64,000 nt of DNA from Bog-473 sp963834405 (GCA_963834405.1 CAWIBX010000005.1:1240001-1304000); one strand, 5' to 3'. Shown: positions 17,861 to 27,346, counted from the stretch's first letter. The notes: generated by a model not told the origin, from the letters alone. Translations and numbers: made by a program.

Positions 17861-18205
17861 ATGCCGATGCGCGAGGAGTGCATCCACTTCCAGAGCCGCA
17901 CCTATGCCTCGGGCGAGGCCGCCCGTTTCTGCGTGCTGAACCTCGCGCCCGAAGCGCCTTGGCGCTGCCCGGAGAACTGCCCCTCCTATCACCGGCGCAT
18001 GGCGGATGTCGGCTGGGTGCACGGCAGCCTGGTCGAGCCGGCCATAGAGGACGAGCCGGGAGCTGGTGGCGAGGACGTGGCCGGAGTGCTCGATTCGGCG
18101 GAGGACATCATCAACGAGGTCGCGCCGGACATCCTCGAGGAGGTGCGGGCCGAGGACGCCCGCAAGGAACGGGCCGCCAACCGCTGGTGGCGCCGCAAGC
18201 GCTGA
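17861..18205 (+). CDS. Small protein with four N-terminal cysteines, unknown function
   Basis: 114 residues. Cys7, Cys24, Cys36 and Cys40 lie in the first 40 residues (RFCVLNLAPEAPWRCPENCP), followed by an acidic segment (residues about 58-95) and a basic Trp/Arg tail (ANRWWRRKR). The C-x3-C pair plus two more cysteines suggests metal or cluster binding. It lies 102 bp after sufB on the same strand and may be co-transcribed, so a link to Fe-S assembly is possible but is inference. No family was recognised. M3 is an alternative start. Confidence 0.6.
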   Translation: MPMREECIHFQSRTYASGEAARFCVLNLAPEAPWRCPENCPSYHRRMADVGWVHGSLVEPAIEDEPGAGGEDVAGVLDSAEDIINEVAPDILEEVRAEDARKERAANRWWRRKR

Positions 18206-18292
18206 CCGACACGACGATCGCTGCCTCGGGTCCACAGGCCCGAAAGTGCGCCCGCGCCGATCGGCGGCGGGTGCCCGGTATGGTCCCGATTC

Positions 18293-18874
18293 ATGGACAT
18301 CGCCGTGATAGGGACCGGCTTCATCGGGGGCACGTTGGGCCGTGCGCTCGCACGTTCCGGCCACACCGTCACCTTCGGCTCTCGTCACCCCGAGGAGGAC
18401 GACGTCGCCGGGGACACCGGAGCCACAACGCTGAAGGTCCCAGAGGCGCTGGCGGCGGCAGACGTCGTGATCCTGGCCGTGCCCGGAACTGCAGTCGCCG
18501 GGTTGGTGGCGGAGAATCCCGGTGCTCTCGACGGCAAGCTCGTGATCGATGCCACCAACCGCATGGGCGAGGCCGAGTCCAACAGCCGGGCGGCGCTGCC
18601 GTCCGGGGTTCGCTACGCGCGGGCCTTCAACACTCTCGGAGGCGAGAACATGGCCGATCCCGAGTTCCCCGATGGACGAGCCGACATGTTCTTCTCCGCA
18701 CCGGAGGCCGACAGATCGACCGTCGAGGCCGTAATAGACGGCGTCGGGCTGCGCCCCGTCTTCGTCGGGCCGGACCAGGAGCAGCTGATCGACTCCCTGT
18801 TCCGCCTGTGGGTCGCCCTGGCCATGACCCAAGGTCGAGGCCGGCGTCTTGCCTTCCGCCTCCTGGAGGGTTGA
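18293..18874 (+). CDS. NAD(P)-binding protein, NADPH-F420 reductase-like
   Basis: 193 residues starting MDIAVIGTGFIGGTLGRALARSGHTVTFGSRHP, a Rossmann nucleotide-binding motif followed by SR, which suits the 2'-phosphate of NADPH. VVILAVPG, VIDATN and RAFNTLGGENMADPEF match the F420-dependent NADP reductase (Npd)/NADP oxidoreductase family. It probably transfers hydride between NADPH and F420 or reduces a related substrate. The luciferase-like F420-type enzymes in this window fit an F420-using organism. Confidence 0.72.
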   Translation: MDIAVIGTGFIGGTLGRALARSGHTVTFGSRHPEEDDVAGDTGATTLKVPEALAAADVVILAVPGTAVAGLVAENPGALDGKLVIDATNRMGEAESNSRAALPSGVRYARAFNTLGGENMADPEFPDGRADMFFSAPEADRSTVEAVIDGVGLRPVFVGPDQEQLIDSLFRLWVALAMTQGRGRRLAFRLLEG

Positions 18875-18897
18875 CCGGAGGGTCTCCGGAGACGCTC

Positions 18898-19010
18898 TTT
18901 CAGCGAGGAGGCCAGTCTTCAGCAAGGAGGCCTGTCTTCAGCGAGGAGGCTTGTCTTCAGCAAGGAGGCTTGTCTTCAGCGAGGAGCCATTTTTCAGCGA
19001 GGAGGCCTGT
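18898..19010. repeat. Six-copy ~19-bp tandem repeat
   Basis: Six head-to-tail units based on CTTCAGCGAGGAGGCTTGT lie in the convergent gap between the F420 reductase-like gene and the enoyl-CoA hydratase gene. Units are at 18898-18916, 18917-18935, 18936-18954, 18955-18973, 18974-18993 and 18994-19010. Substitutions are mostly G/A and C/T exchanges; the fifth unit has one extra base. A short open frame across it has no support as a gene. Confidence 0.85.
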
Positions 19011-19030
19011 CTCAGGAGCCCCGCCCTTTC

Positions 19031-19066
19031 GAAAACGATAACCCCGCGTGTTTAGTCTTTTCAAAA
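19031..19066. terminator. AT-rich imperfect hairpin, putative bidirectional terminator
   Basis: GAAAACGATAA (19031-19041) is followed after about ten bases by TTAGTCTTTTC (19052-19062), an imperfect inverted repeat with A-rich left and T-rich right arms. It lies between two genes that end towards each other (18874 and 19129). A similar element occurs at 55053-55090. Function as a terminator is inferred from position and composition only. Confidence 0.35.
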
Positions 19067-19128
19067 TGGGTCCCCGAGGCAGATACCCCCCGTGGGCGCT
19101 GCGCCGATCGGCCTCTAGCAATTAGCGA

Positions 19129-19989
19129 CTAGCGCCCAGTGAACTTCGGCGAGCGCTTCTCCATGAAGGCCGACACCGCTTCGATCAGGTCGTCGGACGC
19201 CAGCTGGCCTGCATTCCAGGTCGCCACGTAGTCGAGTCCCTCGGCCACCGTCCGTCCCTCGTTGGCCTTCAGCACCGCCTTGGTTCCCTGGACGGCGATC
19301 GGCGAATTGGCGGCGATCTCGGCGGCCAACTCGCGCGCGGCTTTCAGCACCGCCTCCCCGTCACCTCCAACGTCGTTGACGAGACCAATCTCCTTGGCGC
19401 GTTCGGCACTGATGTCCTTGGCCGTGAAGGCCAGCTCGGCCAGGTGGCCGGCGTTGATGATGGCGGGCAGCCGCTGCAGGCTCCCGAGGTCGGCGACGAT
19501 CGCCATCTTCGCCTCGCGCACCGAGAAGATCGCATCTGCCGAAGACAGGCGGATGTCGCACGCGGCGATCAGGTCGACCCCTCCGCCGATGCAGTAGCCG
19601 TGCACGGCCGCGATCACGGGCTTGGGACATTCAGCGACCGCCGTGATGGACTCCTGGAGGCGCAACACCTCGTTGCGCGCACCGCGGGCTCGGGCGGCCA
19701 TGGAGGGAGCCGAGCCGCCGGACCCTCCCGTCTCGCCGTCGCCCCCGGACAGCAGGTTCCCCATGGCCTTGAGGTCGAGCCCGACCGAGAAGTGCGGGCC
19801 CTTGGCTGCAATGACCACCGCGCGGACCGAGTTGTCCTCGGACACCGCGGCCATGGCGCGCGGCAGGTCCCGCCAGAGGTCGATGCCCATGGCGTTGCGG
19901 GCTTCGGGCCGGTCGAGCCACGCGGTGGCCACGAACTCGTCCTGTTCGAGCGTCAGCACCGGAGACTCGAACTTCGTGATGTCAGGCAT
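19129..19989 (-). CDS. Enoyl-CoA hydratase/isomerase (crotonase family, dienoyl-CoA isomerase-like)
   Basis: 286 residues. The crotonase fold is shown by DRPEARNAMGIDLWRDLPRA, the oxyanion-hole segment GPHFSVGLDLKAMG, and HGYCIGGGVDLIAACDIRLSS. EAKMAIVADLGSLQRLP resembles the segment of delta3,5-delta2,4-dienoyl-CoA isomerases carrying the second acidic residue, so isomerase activity is as likely as hydration. A Gly/Ser-rich insert (GGDGETGGSGGS) lies after the first oxyanion motif. No operon partner is adjacent. Confidence 0.8.
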   Translation of the reverse strand: MPDITKFESPVLTLEQDEFVATAWLDRPEARNAMGIDLWRDLPRAMAAVSEDNSVRAVVIAAKGPHFSVGLDLKAMGNLLSGGDGETGGSGGSAPSMAARARGARNEVLRLQESITAVAECPKPVIAAVHGYCIGGGVDLIAACDIRLSSADAIFSVREAKMAIVADLGSLQRLPAIINAGHLAELAFTAKDISAERAKEIGLVNDVGGDGEAVLKAARELAAEIAANSPIAVQGTKAVLKANEGRTVAEGLDYVATWNAGQLASDDLIEAVSAFMEKRSPKFTGR

Positions 19990-20135
19990 GCCCGAAGGCT
20001 AATCGGCCTGGTAGGGACCCCCGGAGGGGGCAACTAGGCTTAATTGGCCGCATTCGCACCCCACCTTCAGTCCGAGCCCATAGCCAAGCCCCCGTTTCCC
20101 TCTCGCAGAGAGCAGAGAGCAGAAAGAGGTTTCCC

Positions 20136-21503
20136 CTGCACACCTTCAGCGCGGACGCTTCCGCCGCCCTGCCCGGCCCAGCCTGGCTCAAGAACCGAAG
20201 AGCGTCCGGCTATGCCGCCTTCGCGTCGACGCCGCTCCCGTCCGAGAGCGAAGAGGTCTGGCGTTACACGCCGATCGACCGCTTGGACCTGGCCGAGTTC
20301 AGCCCTCCGGTGCAGCCGAGCAGCGCCAACGGAGACGCGGACACCGACGGAACGGCCCAGTCGCTCTTCGAGCGCCTGACCGCCTCGGTGGGACCGACGG
20401 CGGGACAGGTCCTGGTGCGCAACGGCCGGCCGGGCACCTTTGTCGAAGGCGCCGCCAGCGCCGACGGGCTCTCCTTCGGTGGCGCCGCCGACGTGGCCGG
20501 CGCGCCCGACATGTTGGGCTCGGTCCAGCACGGTGGCGACGCATTGGTGCGGCTCAACGACGCCTTCATGGCCGACGTCGTCTTTGTCGACGTCGCGCCA
20601 CGCGTGTCGGTTGACGCGCCCGTGCTCGTCGTCCACTGGTGCGACGGCAGCGCCGCCTTCCCCCGCACCTGCGTGCGTGTCGGCCACCAAGCCCGCGTCA
20701 GCGTCATCGAGATCTTCGCCGGCCCCTCCGCCGACGACGCCGACGACGCCGGCGACGCCGACGACGCCCACGACGCCGGCGCCGACACACCCCGTTCCCT
20801 GGTCGTCCCGGTCACCGAGCTCTCGGCCGGCCCCGAAGGGACCGTCGCCTACGTCTCGCTGCAGATCCTCGGCCCAGCCGCCTGGTCGATCGCCCGCCTG
20901 GCCGCCCGCGGCGAGCAAAACGCCACGGTCCGGACCTTCACCGTGGGGCTCGGCGGCGCCTACGACCGGATCCGGGCCGACGTGTCGGTCGACGGACGGG
21001 ACGCCCGCAGCGAAATCCTCTCCGCCTACCTGGGCGACGGCACCCAGGTGCACGACATCCGCACCCTGCAGGACCACTGTGCACCCAGGACCGACAGCGA
21101 GCTCCTGTGCCAAGGCGCGGTGGCGGGGGAATCGCGCTCCGTGTACAGCGGGCTCATCCGGGTGCACCGCGGGGCCGTGAAGAGCGACGCCCGCCAGACC
21201 AACCACAACCTCGTACTGGACGAGGGCGCCCACGCCGACTCCGTGCCGAACCTCGATATCCTGGAGAACGACGTCAAGTGCTCGCACGCGTCGACGGTGG
21301 GGCCGGTGGACGAGGACCAGCGCTACTACATCGAGTCGCGCGGCGTCTCGCCGGAGTTGGCCGAGGGCCTGATCGTGCGCGGGTTCTTCGACGCCATCAT
21401 CGACCGGGGGCCGGTCCCGGCGGTGACACCGATCCTCGAACGCGAGGTCCACGACCGGCTGAGCGCCGCGCTGGGCCGCCGGCAGGTGGCCCCCGGTGCC
21501 TGA
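20136..21503 (+). CDS. sufD: Fe-S cluster assembly protein SufD (apparent CTG start)
   Basis: 455 residues if translation begins at CTG 20136, six bases after the Shine-Dalgarno-like AGAAAGAGG. The family's N-terminal block (LPGPAWLKNRRASGYAAF, SEEVWRYTPIDRLDLAEF) is in frame and begins about 12 codons after it. No in-frame ATG or GTG exists between 20040 and that block, and the TTG at 20283 would delete it. The C-terminal half has the SufB/SufD beta-helix (SAYLGDGTQVHDIRTLQDH, HNLVLDEGAHADSVPNLDI, YIESRGVSPELAEGLIVRGF). A 9-bp repeat encoding an Ala/Asp-rich stretch lies at 20730-20774. The stop overlaps the Rieske gene by 8 bases. Confidence 0.88.
   Translation: MHTFSADASAALPGPAWLKNRRASGYAAFASTPLPSESEEVWRYTPIDRLDLAEFSPPVQPSSANGDADTDGTAQSLFERLTASVGPTAGQVLVRNGRPGTFVEGAASADGLSFGGAADVAGAPDMLGSVQHGGDALVRLNDAFMADVVFVDVAPRVSVDAPVLVVHWCDGSAAFPRTCVRVGHQARVSVIEIFAGPSADDADDAGDADDAHDAGADTPRSLVVPVTELSAGPEGTVAYVSLQILGPAAWSIARLAARGEQNATVRTFTVGLGGAYDRIRADVSVDGRDARSEILSAYLGDGTQVHDIRTLQDHCAPRTDSELLCQGAVAGESRSVYSGLIRVHRGAVKSDARQTNHNLVLDEGAHADSVPNLDILENDVKCSHASTVGPVDEDQRYYIESRGVSPELAEGLIVRGFFDAIIDRGPVPAVTPILEREVHDRLSAALGRRQVAPGA
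20730..20774. repeat. 9-bp coding microsatellite inside sufD
   Basis: Five in-frame units of GCCGACGAC (units 3 and 5 varied by one base) encode an Ala-Asp-Asp pattern at about residues 199-213 of SufD. The unit length keeps the reading frame, so copy-number changes would only lengthen or shorten an acidic loop. Confidence 0.8.
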
Positions 21504-21813
21504 GAGCGTGGCCCTCTGCAAGACGGACGAGCTGGCTTCGGGGGAGGCCCGCCGCTTCGACGTCGCCGGGCACCGGATCGCTCTGGTGCGCATCGACGAC
21601 GAGTTCCATGCACTGGACGACGAGTGCAGCCATGAGGACTACTCGCTCTCCGAGGGTGAGGTGTGGGTCGAGGAGTGCCAAATCGAGTGTCCGCGCCACG
21701 GAAGCACCTTCGACCTGGTCACGGGCGAGCCGTGCTCCCTGCCCGCCACGCGCCCCGTCGCCGTTTATGAGGTCAGCGTGGTCGACGACACGGTTTCGGT
21801 GGTACTGCCGTGA
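21496..21813 (+). CDS. Rieske-type [2Fe-2S] ferredoxin of the suf cluster
   Basis: 105 residues from a GTG start that overlaps sufD. The Rieske ligand pairs are CSHEDYSL (Cys-x-His) and CPRHGSTFD (Cys-x2-His). This is the short soluble type (bpha-like ferredoxin) often found between sufD and sufC in Actinobacteria, where it probably supplies electrons or is itself a client protein. The next gene starts inside its stop codon (GTGA), so sufD, this gene and sufC1 form a tightly coupled operon. Confidence 0.85.
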   Translation: MPESVALCKTDELASGEARRFDVAGHRIALVRIDDEFHALDDECSHEDYSLSEGEVWVEECQIECPRHGSTFDLVTGEPCSLPATRPVAVYEVSVVDDTVSVVLP

Positions 21814-22616
21814 GTGCTGCGAGCACGGGCCACGTCCTGGAGGTCAGGGGCCTGCACGCGTCAGCGGGCGGGCGCCAGGTGCTGCACGGGATCGACCTGA
21901 CGGTGCGGAGCGGTGAAGTTCACGTGATCATGGGACCGAACGGATCGGGCAAGAGCACGCTGGCCCATGCGCTGATGGGACGTCCCGGCACCGAAGTCAC
22001 CGCCGGCGAGATCCTCATGGACGGGCGGGACATCACGGCTCTGCCGGCGTGGCAGCGGGCGAGGGCGGGACTGTTCCTCGCGCTGCAGCACCCGCTCGAG
22101 GTGCCGGGCGTCGGACTGCACTCTCTCCTGGCCGCTGCGAAGGCCGTCGACACGGACGACACATCCGACAGCACATCCGGGGTTACCGCCTACGACGTTC
22201 CCGAGGTCGATGCCGCGCTCGATGCGCGCATGGCCGAGGAGGCCAAGGCCGTCGGCCTCGACACCCGTTTGCTCCACCGCCCCCTCAACGTCGACCTGTC
22301 CGGCGGGGAGAAGAAGCGCACCGAAATGGTCCAACTCGGCGTCCTGCGCCCCGCCATCGGGATACTCGACGAGATCGACTCCGGGCTCGACGTCGACGCG
22401 CTGGGCGAGGTGGCGCGCCACCTGCAGCTGGCCACCACGGAATGGGACCTCGGCCTCCTGGCCATCACGCACTTCAACCGTTTTCTGCTGGAGCTCGAGG
22501 CGGATCTCGTCCACGTCATGGTGGACGGACGCATTGTTGCCACCGGCGATGCTGCCCTTGCGCTGCAACTCGAGCAGACCGGCTACGCGGGGTACCTCGA
22601 CCGCCCCAGCGAGTGA
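21810..22616 (+). CDS. sufC: SufC-like Fe-S assembly ATPase, copy 1 (divergent)
   Basis: 268 residues. ABC ATPase motifs are Walker A GPNGSGKST (42-50), signature LSGGEKKR (163-170) and Walker B GILDEIDSGLD (184 onward). The SufC-typical LFLALQHPLEVPGVG replaces the usual FAFQYP form, and a Ser/Thr/Asp-rich insert lies at about 113-126. Compared with the second copy at 25881-26636 it is longer and more divergent (EKKRTEMVQLGVL against EKKRNEILQMALL). It is coupled to sufD and the Rieske gene, so it probably pairs with SufB-SufD. Having two SufC ATPases is unusual; division of labour is inference. Confidence 0.85.
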   Translation: MSAASTGHVLEVRGLHASAGGRQVLHGIDLTVRSGEVHVIMGPNGSGKSTLAHALMGRPGTEVTAGEILMDGRDITALPAWQRARAGLFLALQHPLEVPGVGLHSLLAAAKAVDTDDTSDSTSGVTAYDVPEVDAALDARMAEEAKAVGLDTRLLHRPLNVDLSGGEKKRTEMVQLGVLRPAIGILDEIDSGLDVDALGEVARHLQLATTEWDLGLLAITHFNRFLLELEADLVHVMVDGRIVATGDAALALQLEQTGYAGYLDRPSE

Positions 22617-22654
22617 CCCCAATTTCCTAACTGCGGTTGGTACCGTAGATCGTC

Positions 22655-24082
22655 ATGGCGAACGGTCGTCCCCCGGACGACGAGTCGGGTCGCTCCCCCT
22701 CCGGTAGGCGTCGCAGCGGCGCGAACCAAGAGGGTCTGGCCGCGCTCGGCCGGCAGATGCAAGGAGGCCAAGGAGGCGCCAGCGGCGCCGGCGGCGCCGG
22801 TGACCCCGGAGCCGGAAACGTCGCGAACGAATCAGGGCTACGCGCCCTGGGCACACGCATCGACGAGTCGCACCGCAAGACCAAGGGCTTCCGGCGCAGC
22901 GGGAAGCCGAAGTGGAGCGCGACCAAGAAGGTCGTCGTCGGGCTGACGGCGCTCGTCGTTCTCATCGGCGCCGTGGTGGGCGGCGGTTACGCCTACCTGT
23001 GGTACCGCTACACGCAGATCAACAAGATCCACATCGCCGACGAGGCGGCCGTGCAGGGTGGCGGCCCCTTCACCATCCTGGTCATCGGCTCCGACACCCG
23101 GGTCGGCGACACGGGTCAGGCCGCCAAGAATTTCGGGTCGGCCTCCGTGGTCACCGGCCAGCGCAGCGACGTCGTGCAGTTGTGGCGGGTCACCCCTTCG
23201 GCCAAGACGATTCAGATTGTGTCCATCCCCCGGGACACGGTCGTCGCGATGCTGGCGCCCGACAACACGCAGTACGGCAACTACAACCGGATCAACACCT
23301 CGTACAACACGGGCGCCAACCAACTGGTCAAGACCATCACCGCCAACTTTGGGATCCCCATCAACCACGTCGTCGAGGTGGACTTCTCGGGATTCCAGGA
23401 CGCGGTGAACGCATTGGGCGGGATCTACATGGACTTTCCCTACCCCGCCAAGGACTCCCTCTCCGGCCTCAACATCACCACACCGGGGTGCCAGCTGCTC
23501 AACGGGTTCCAGGCCCTGGCGGTCGCGCGTTCGCGTCACTACTACTACTACGAGAACGGGTACTGGCACTACGACGGGACGAGCGACTTCGGGCGGATCC
23601 AGCGCCAGGACGCCTTCCTCAAGGCGATGATGAGCGCGGCCAAGTCGAAGGTGAACCCGTTCACAGTCAACGCGTTCATCGGCTCCATCCACGAGGGCAT
23701 CACCATCGACGACGGGTTCGGCTTCAACGAGCTCATCGGGCTGGCCCTGACATACCACTCTTACGACCCGGCCAACCTCCAGGGGGAGACCCTGCCCACC
23801 GTCGCGTCCACGGCCTTCCCCTCTCTGGGCGAGGTGCTCACGGCGGACCAGCCGGCGGCGCAAGAGATGCTGGTGAACATCTTCGGCTCGTCGTTGATCA
23901 CTCCCACCAACCCGCCACCCGGCGAGAACGGCGTCCCGCAGCCGCCGCCTCCGGTCACCCCGACCACGACACCCCCCGCTGCGTCCACGGCGGCATCGTC
24001 CGCGACGTCCCCCCCCGCCTCCACGACGCCGACCACGACGCCGCCACCTCCGTACAACCCCACGCCCTGCACGCCGAGCTGA
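22655..24082 (+). CDS. LytR-CpsA-Psr (LCP) family cell-wall glycopolymer ligase
   Basis: 475 residues: a disordered Gly/Arg-rich cytoplasmic N-terminus (1-85), one membrane helix (about 91-113), an extracytoplasmic LCP catalytic domain and a Pro/Thr-rich C-terminal tail. LCP motifs: FTILVIGSDTR, TGQRSDVVQLWRV, IQIVSIPRDT, NYNRINTSYN, VVEVDFSGFQDAVNALGG and ARSRHYYYY followed by DFGRIQRQDAFLKAMM. Such enzymes attach secondary polymers to peptidoglycan using undecaprenyl-linked donors. The gene is 38 bp after sufC1 but is functionally unrelated to SUF. Confidence 0.88.
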   Translation: MANGRPPDDESGRSPSGRRRSGANQEGLAALGRQMQGGQGGASGAGGAGDPGAGNVANESGLRALGTRIDESHRKTKGFRRSGKPKWSATKKVVVGLTALVVLIGAVVGGGYAYLWYRYTQINKIHIADEAAVQGGGPFTILVIGSDTRVGDTGQAAKNFGSASVVTGQRSDVVQLWRVTPSAKTIQIVSIPRDTVVAMLAPDNTQYGNYNRINTSYNTGANQLVKTITANFGIPINHVVEVDFSGFQDAVNALGGIYMDFPYPAKDSLSGLNITTPGCQLLNGFQALAVARSRHYYYYENGYWHYDGTSDFGRIQRQDAFLKAMMSAAKSKVNPFTVNAFIGSIHEGITIDDGFGFNELIGLALTYHSYDPANLQGETLPTVASTAFPSLGEVLTADQPAAQEMLVNIFGSSLITPTNPPPGENGVPQPPPPVTPTTTPPAASTAASSATSPPASTTPTTTPPPPYNPTPCTPS

Positions 24083-24106
24083 CCAGAAGCTGGCCAGCGA
24101 GCGGGG

Positions 24107-24619
24107 TCAGGACGCGGCGGCGGCCACCTCGTCGAGGCCCTGGGCCAGCGCGTTCCAGCTCAGGGTCGCGCACTTGATCCGCACCGGGAACTTCACGACA
24201 CCCTGCAGCGCCGCCAGCTCGCCCAGCTTGTCGAGGTCGACCTCCTCGGGCTCCCCAGCCACCACCTCGGCGCCGTTCAGGTCGCCGCCGTGCCCGTCGT
24301 GTTCCAGCGACGCCTCGTGGATCGACATCATCCCCTTGAACGTGCCGATCAGCTTGCGCACCTCGTCGACCGGCTTACCCTTCACGGCAGCGGACATCAG
24401 GGAGGCCGAGGACTGGCTGATGGAGCAGCCCGACCCACCGATCTTCAGGTCGGCCACCTTGCCGTCCTCCACCAGGAGCGAGACCACGACCTCGTCGCCG
24501 CACAGCGGGTTGAACCCCTCGACCCGGTGCGCGGGCGGGGACTCGAGCTCGCCGCGGTTCCGGGGGGAGCGGTAGTGGTCGAGGATGATCTCGCGGTACA
24601 GCTCTTCGAGGTCGGCCAT
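24107..24619 (-). CDS. sufU: SufU, zinc-dependent sulfur acceptor for SufS
   Basis: 170 residues. Key residues are Cys40 and Asp42 in NPLCGDE, Cys65 in GSGCSISQSSASLM and Cys150 in RIKCATL, the zinc ligands and sulfur-accepting cysteine of SufU. The insert between the middle and last ligands (about residues 108-128) distinguishes SufU from IscU. It accepts persulfide sulfur from SufS and passes it to SufBCD. Its ATG overlaps the sufS stop as TGATG, so the two are translationally coupled. Confidence 0.93.
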   Translation of the reverse strand: MADLEELYREIILDHYRSPRNRGELESPPAHRVEGFNPLCGDEVVVSLLVEDGKVADLKIGGSGCSISQSSASLMSAAVKGKPVDEVRKLIGTFKGMMSIHEASLEHDGHGGDLNGAEVVAGEPEEVDLDKLGELAALQGVVKFPVRIKCATLSWNALAQGLDEVAAAAS

Positions 24620-25880
24620 CAGCCGAACAACCTACCGGCCTCCACCAGCCCCTCAATCAGCACCTCTATGTCGTGCTCGTCGCTGAACAGGGACAGCGAG
24701 GCCCGGGCCGTGGCCTGGACGCCCAGCTTGCGCATGAGGGGCTTGGCGCAGTGGTGGCCCGGGCGCACGCACACGCCGAACTGGTCGAGCACCTGGGCCA
24801 GGTCGTGGGCGTGCACGTCCCGGTAGGCGATGGACAGCACGCCGCCGCGGTCGTCGCCCGCCGGCGGCCCGAAGACGCGCACGTCCGGTCCCAGCTTCTC
24901 GTCGAGCCGGGCCAGCGCGTGGCTGGTCAGGGCCAGCTCGTGGGCGCGGATGCGCTCCATGCCGATGTCGCTCAGGTACCGCAGCGCCTCCGTGAGCCCG
25001 ACCGCCTCGGCGACGGGCGGCGTGCCGGCCTCGAAGCGCGCCGGGGGCTCGGCCGGCCGGAAGGAGTCGAGCTTGACGTCGAGGATCATCCCGCCGCCGC
25101 CGAGGAAGGGCGCCATCCCCTCCAACAGCTCGGCGCGCGCCCACAGCACGCCGAGGCCGGTGGGGCCCATGGTCTTGTGGGCCGAGAAGGCGAGGAAGTC
25201 GGCTCCCAGCGCGTGCACGTCGACCGGCGCGTGCGGCACGAGCTGCGCGCCGTCGGCCACCACGACCGCCCCGGCGCGGTGCGCCACCGCGGCGATCTCG
25301 GGCACCGGGTTGATGGTCCCGAGCACGTTCGACATGGCGGACACACCGACCACCTTCACGCCGTCGACCAGCCGCTCAAGGTCGTCCAGGACCAGGCGGC
25401 CGTCGTCGTCGACGGGGATGTAGCGCAGGTCCAGGCCGCCCAGCTCCTCGGACAGCAGCATCCAGGGCACGATGTTGGAGTGGTGCTCCATCTCCGTGAG
25501 CAGCACCGCGTCGCCCGCCCGCAGGTTGCCGCGGCCCCAGGAGTGCGCGACCAGGTTCAGGGACTCCGTCGTGTTCTTGGTGAAGACGATCTCGTGCGCC
25601 GGGTCGGCCGCCCCGAGGAAGCGACCCGCCACGATCCGGGCCCGCTCGTACAGCGCGGTCGCCTCCTCGGCCGTCGCGTACACGCCCCGGTGCACGTTGG
25701 CGTGTGTCGTCTCGTAGTAGCGCGTCATGGCGTTGATGACCGAGTGCGGCTGCAGCGCGGACGAGGCCGAATCGAGATACACGATCGGCCGCCCGTTCAC
25801 CTTCCGGCTCAAAAGCGGGAAGTCCTTGCGCAGCGCCTCGGTGTTCAGCGGCGCCGGCGTCCCGGCCGTCCGGTCCGCGC

Positions 25881-25884
<4 letters not shown>
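24619..25884 (-). CDS. sufS: Cysteine desulfurase SufS
   Basis: 421 residues from ATG 25884, which overlaps the sufC2 stop as ATGA; the longer open frame upstream is an out-of-frame reading of sufC2. It is PLP-dependent: Lys237 in FSAHKTMGPTG binds PLP and Cys379 in RPGHHCAKPLMRKLG carries the persulfide. It is a class II desulfurase that releases sulfur from cysteine for cluster assembly with SufU. All blocks (YLDSASSALQPHSV, HRGVYATAEEATALYE, TEMEHHSNIVPW) are intact. Confidence 0.95.
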
Positions 25885-26636
<752 letters not shown>

Positions 26637-26728
26637 CGGCTAAAAGCTTACCGTTTTGGTCGGGTTTTCGGGACAGGCCCCATTCGGGTGCCGCCGCGAC
26701 GATGCCGCCGGAGCCGGCGCGGCGGCCT

Positions 26729-27346
26729 TTACCAACCTCGGTCGACCCATTCCTGCAGGTGAGGGGACTCGTTGCCCACGGTCGTGGCGTCCCCGTGGCC
26801 AGGCAGGACGCGGGTGCCCGGCGCGAACTTGGAGAAGATCCGGTCCTCTATGGAGCGGATGATGGTGGGGAAGTCGCCCAACTCGAACGACGTGTTCCCC
26901 GGGCCGCCGGGGAAGAGGGTGTCGCCCGTGAAGAGCAGGTCGGTTCCCTCGACGGCGAAGCAGATGGAGCCCGGCGTGTGGCCGGGCGTGGCCAGCGTGC
27001 GGATCCGCAGGTCGCCCACGGTGAGGACCTCGTCGTCGTCCAGGATGAGGTCGTAGCTGGGCAGCATGTTCGCGTCGGCGCTGGTCACCGCCACCGAGAT
27101 GCCGGCGTCGCGCACCGCCGGCACGGCCTGGATGTGGTCCCAGTGCCCGTGCGTCTCGACCACCTGGTTGACGCCCAGGTCGCGGCAGATGTCCAGCAGC
27201 GCCTCGTGCTCGTTGGCCGCATCTATGAGCATGGCGTCGCCGGTGCGGCGGCAACGCAGGATGTAGACGTTGTTGTCCATCGGGCCCACGACGATCTGGT
27301 GCACCTCGGCCCTGGCGTCGTCCCAAACCTTCTCGAGCTGTCCCAT
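26729..27346 (-). CDS. MBL-fold hydrolase, glyoxalase II-like
   Basis: 205 residues. The metal motif is THGHWDHIQAV (HxHxDH), with further ligands in TPGHTPGS, FTGDTLFPGG and LPGHGDATTVGNE. This pattern fits small glyoxalase II-like thioesterases, including mycothiol-related ones. The segment VGPMDNNVYILRCRRTGDAMLIDAAN is typical. It is on the same strand as the sufC2 operon and downstream of it, separated from sufC2 by its own 92-bp gap on the far side; co-regulation is not evident. Confidence 0.8.
   Translation of the reverse strand: MGQLEKVWDDARAEVHQIVVGPMDNNVYILRCRRTGDAMLIDAANEHEALLDICRDLGVNQVVETHGHWDHIQAVPAVRDAGISVAVTSADANMLPSYDLILDDDEVLTVGDLRIRTLATPGHTPGSICFAVEGTDLLFTGDTLFPGGPGNTSFELGDFPTIIRSIEDRIFSKFAPGTRVLPGHGDATTVGNESPHLQEWVDRGW

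Noticed and set aside
16304..18925. 873-codon open frame on the minus strand opposite sufB
   Set aside because: It is antisense to sufB and two further well-supported genes, and its sequence is Arg/Gly/His-rich without domains, as expected for a GC-rich shadow frame.
18849..19055. Short open frame across the 19-bp repeat
   Set aside because: The protein is only a translation of the repeat and overlaps the end of the F420 reductase-like gene.
20067..21593. 508-codon minus-strand frame opposite sufD
   Set aside because: It is Val/Gly/Arg-rich, covers sufD in full and has no recognisable domain.
24078..24098. Short hairpin at the LCP stop codon (GCTGACCAG / CTGGCCAGC)
   Set aside because: One mismatch, no T tract and a position partly inside the coding sequence make terminator function too uncertain to list.
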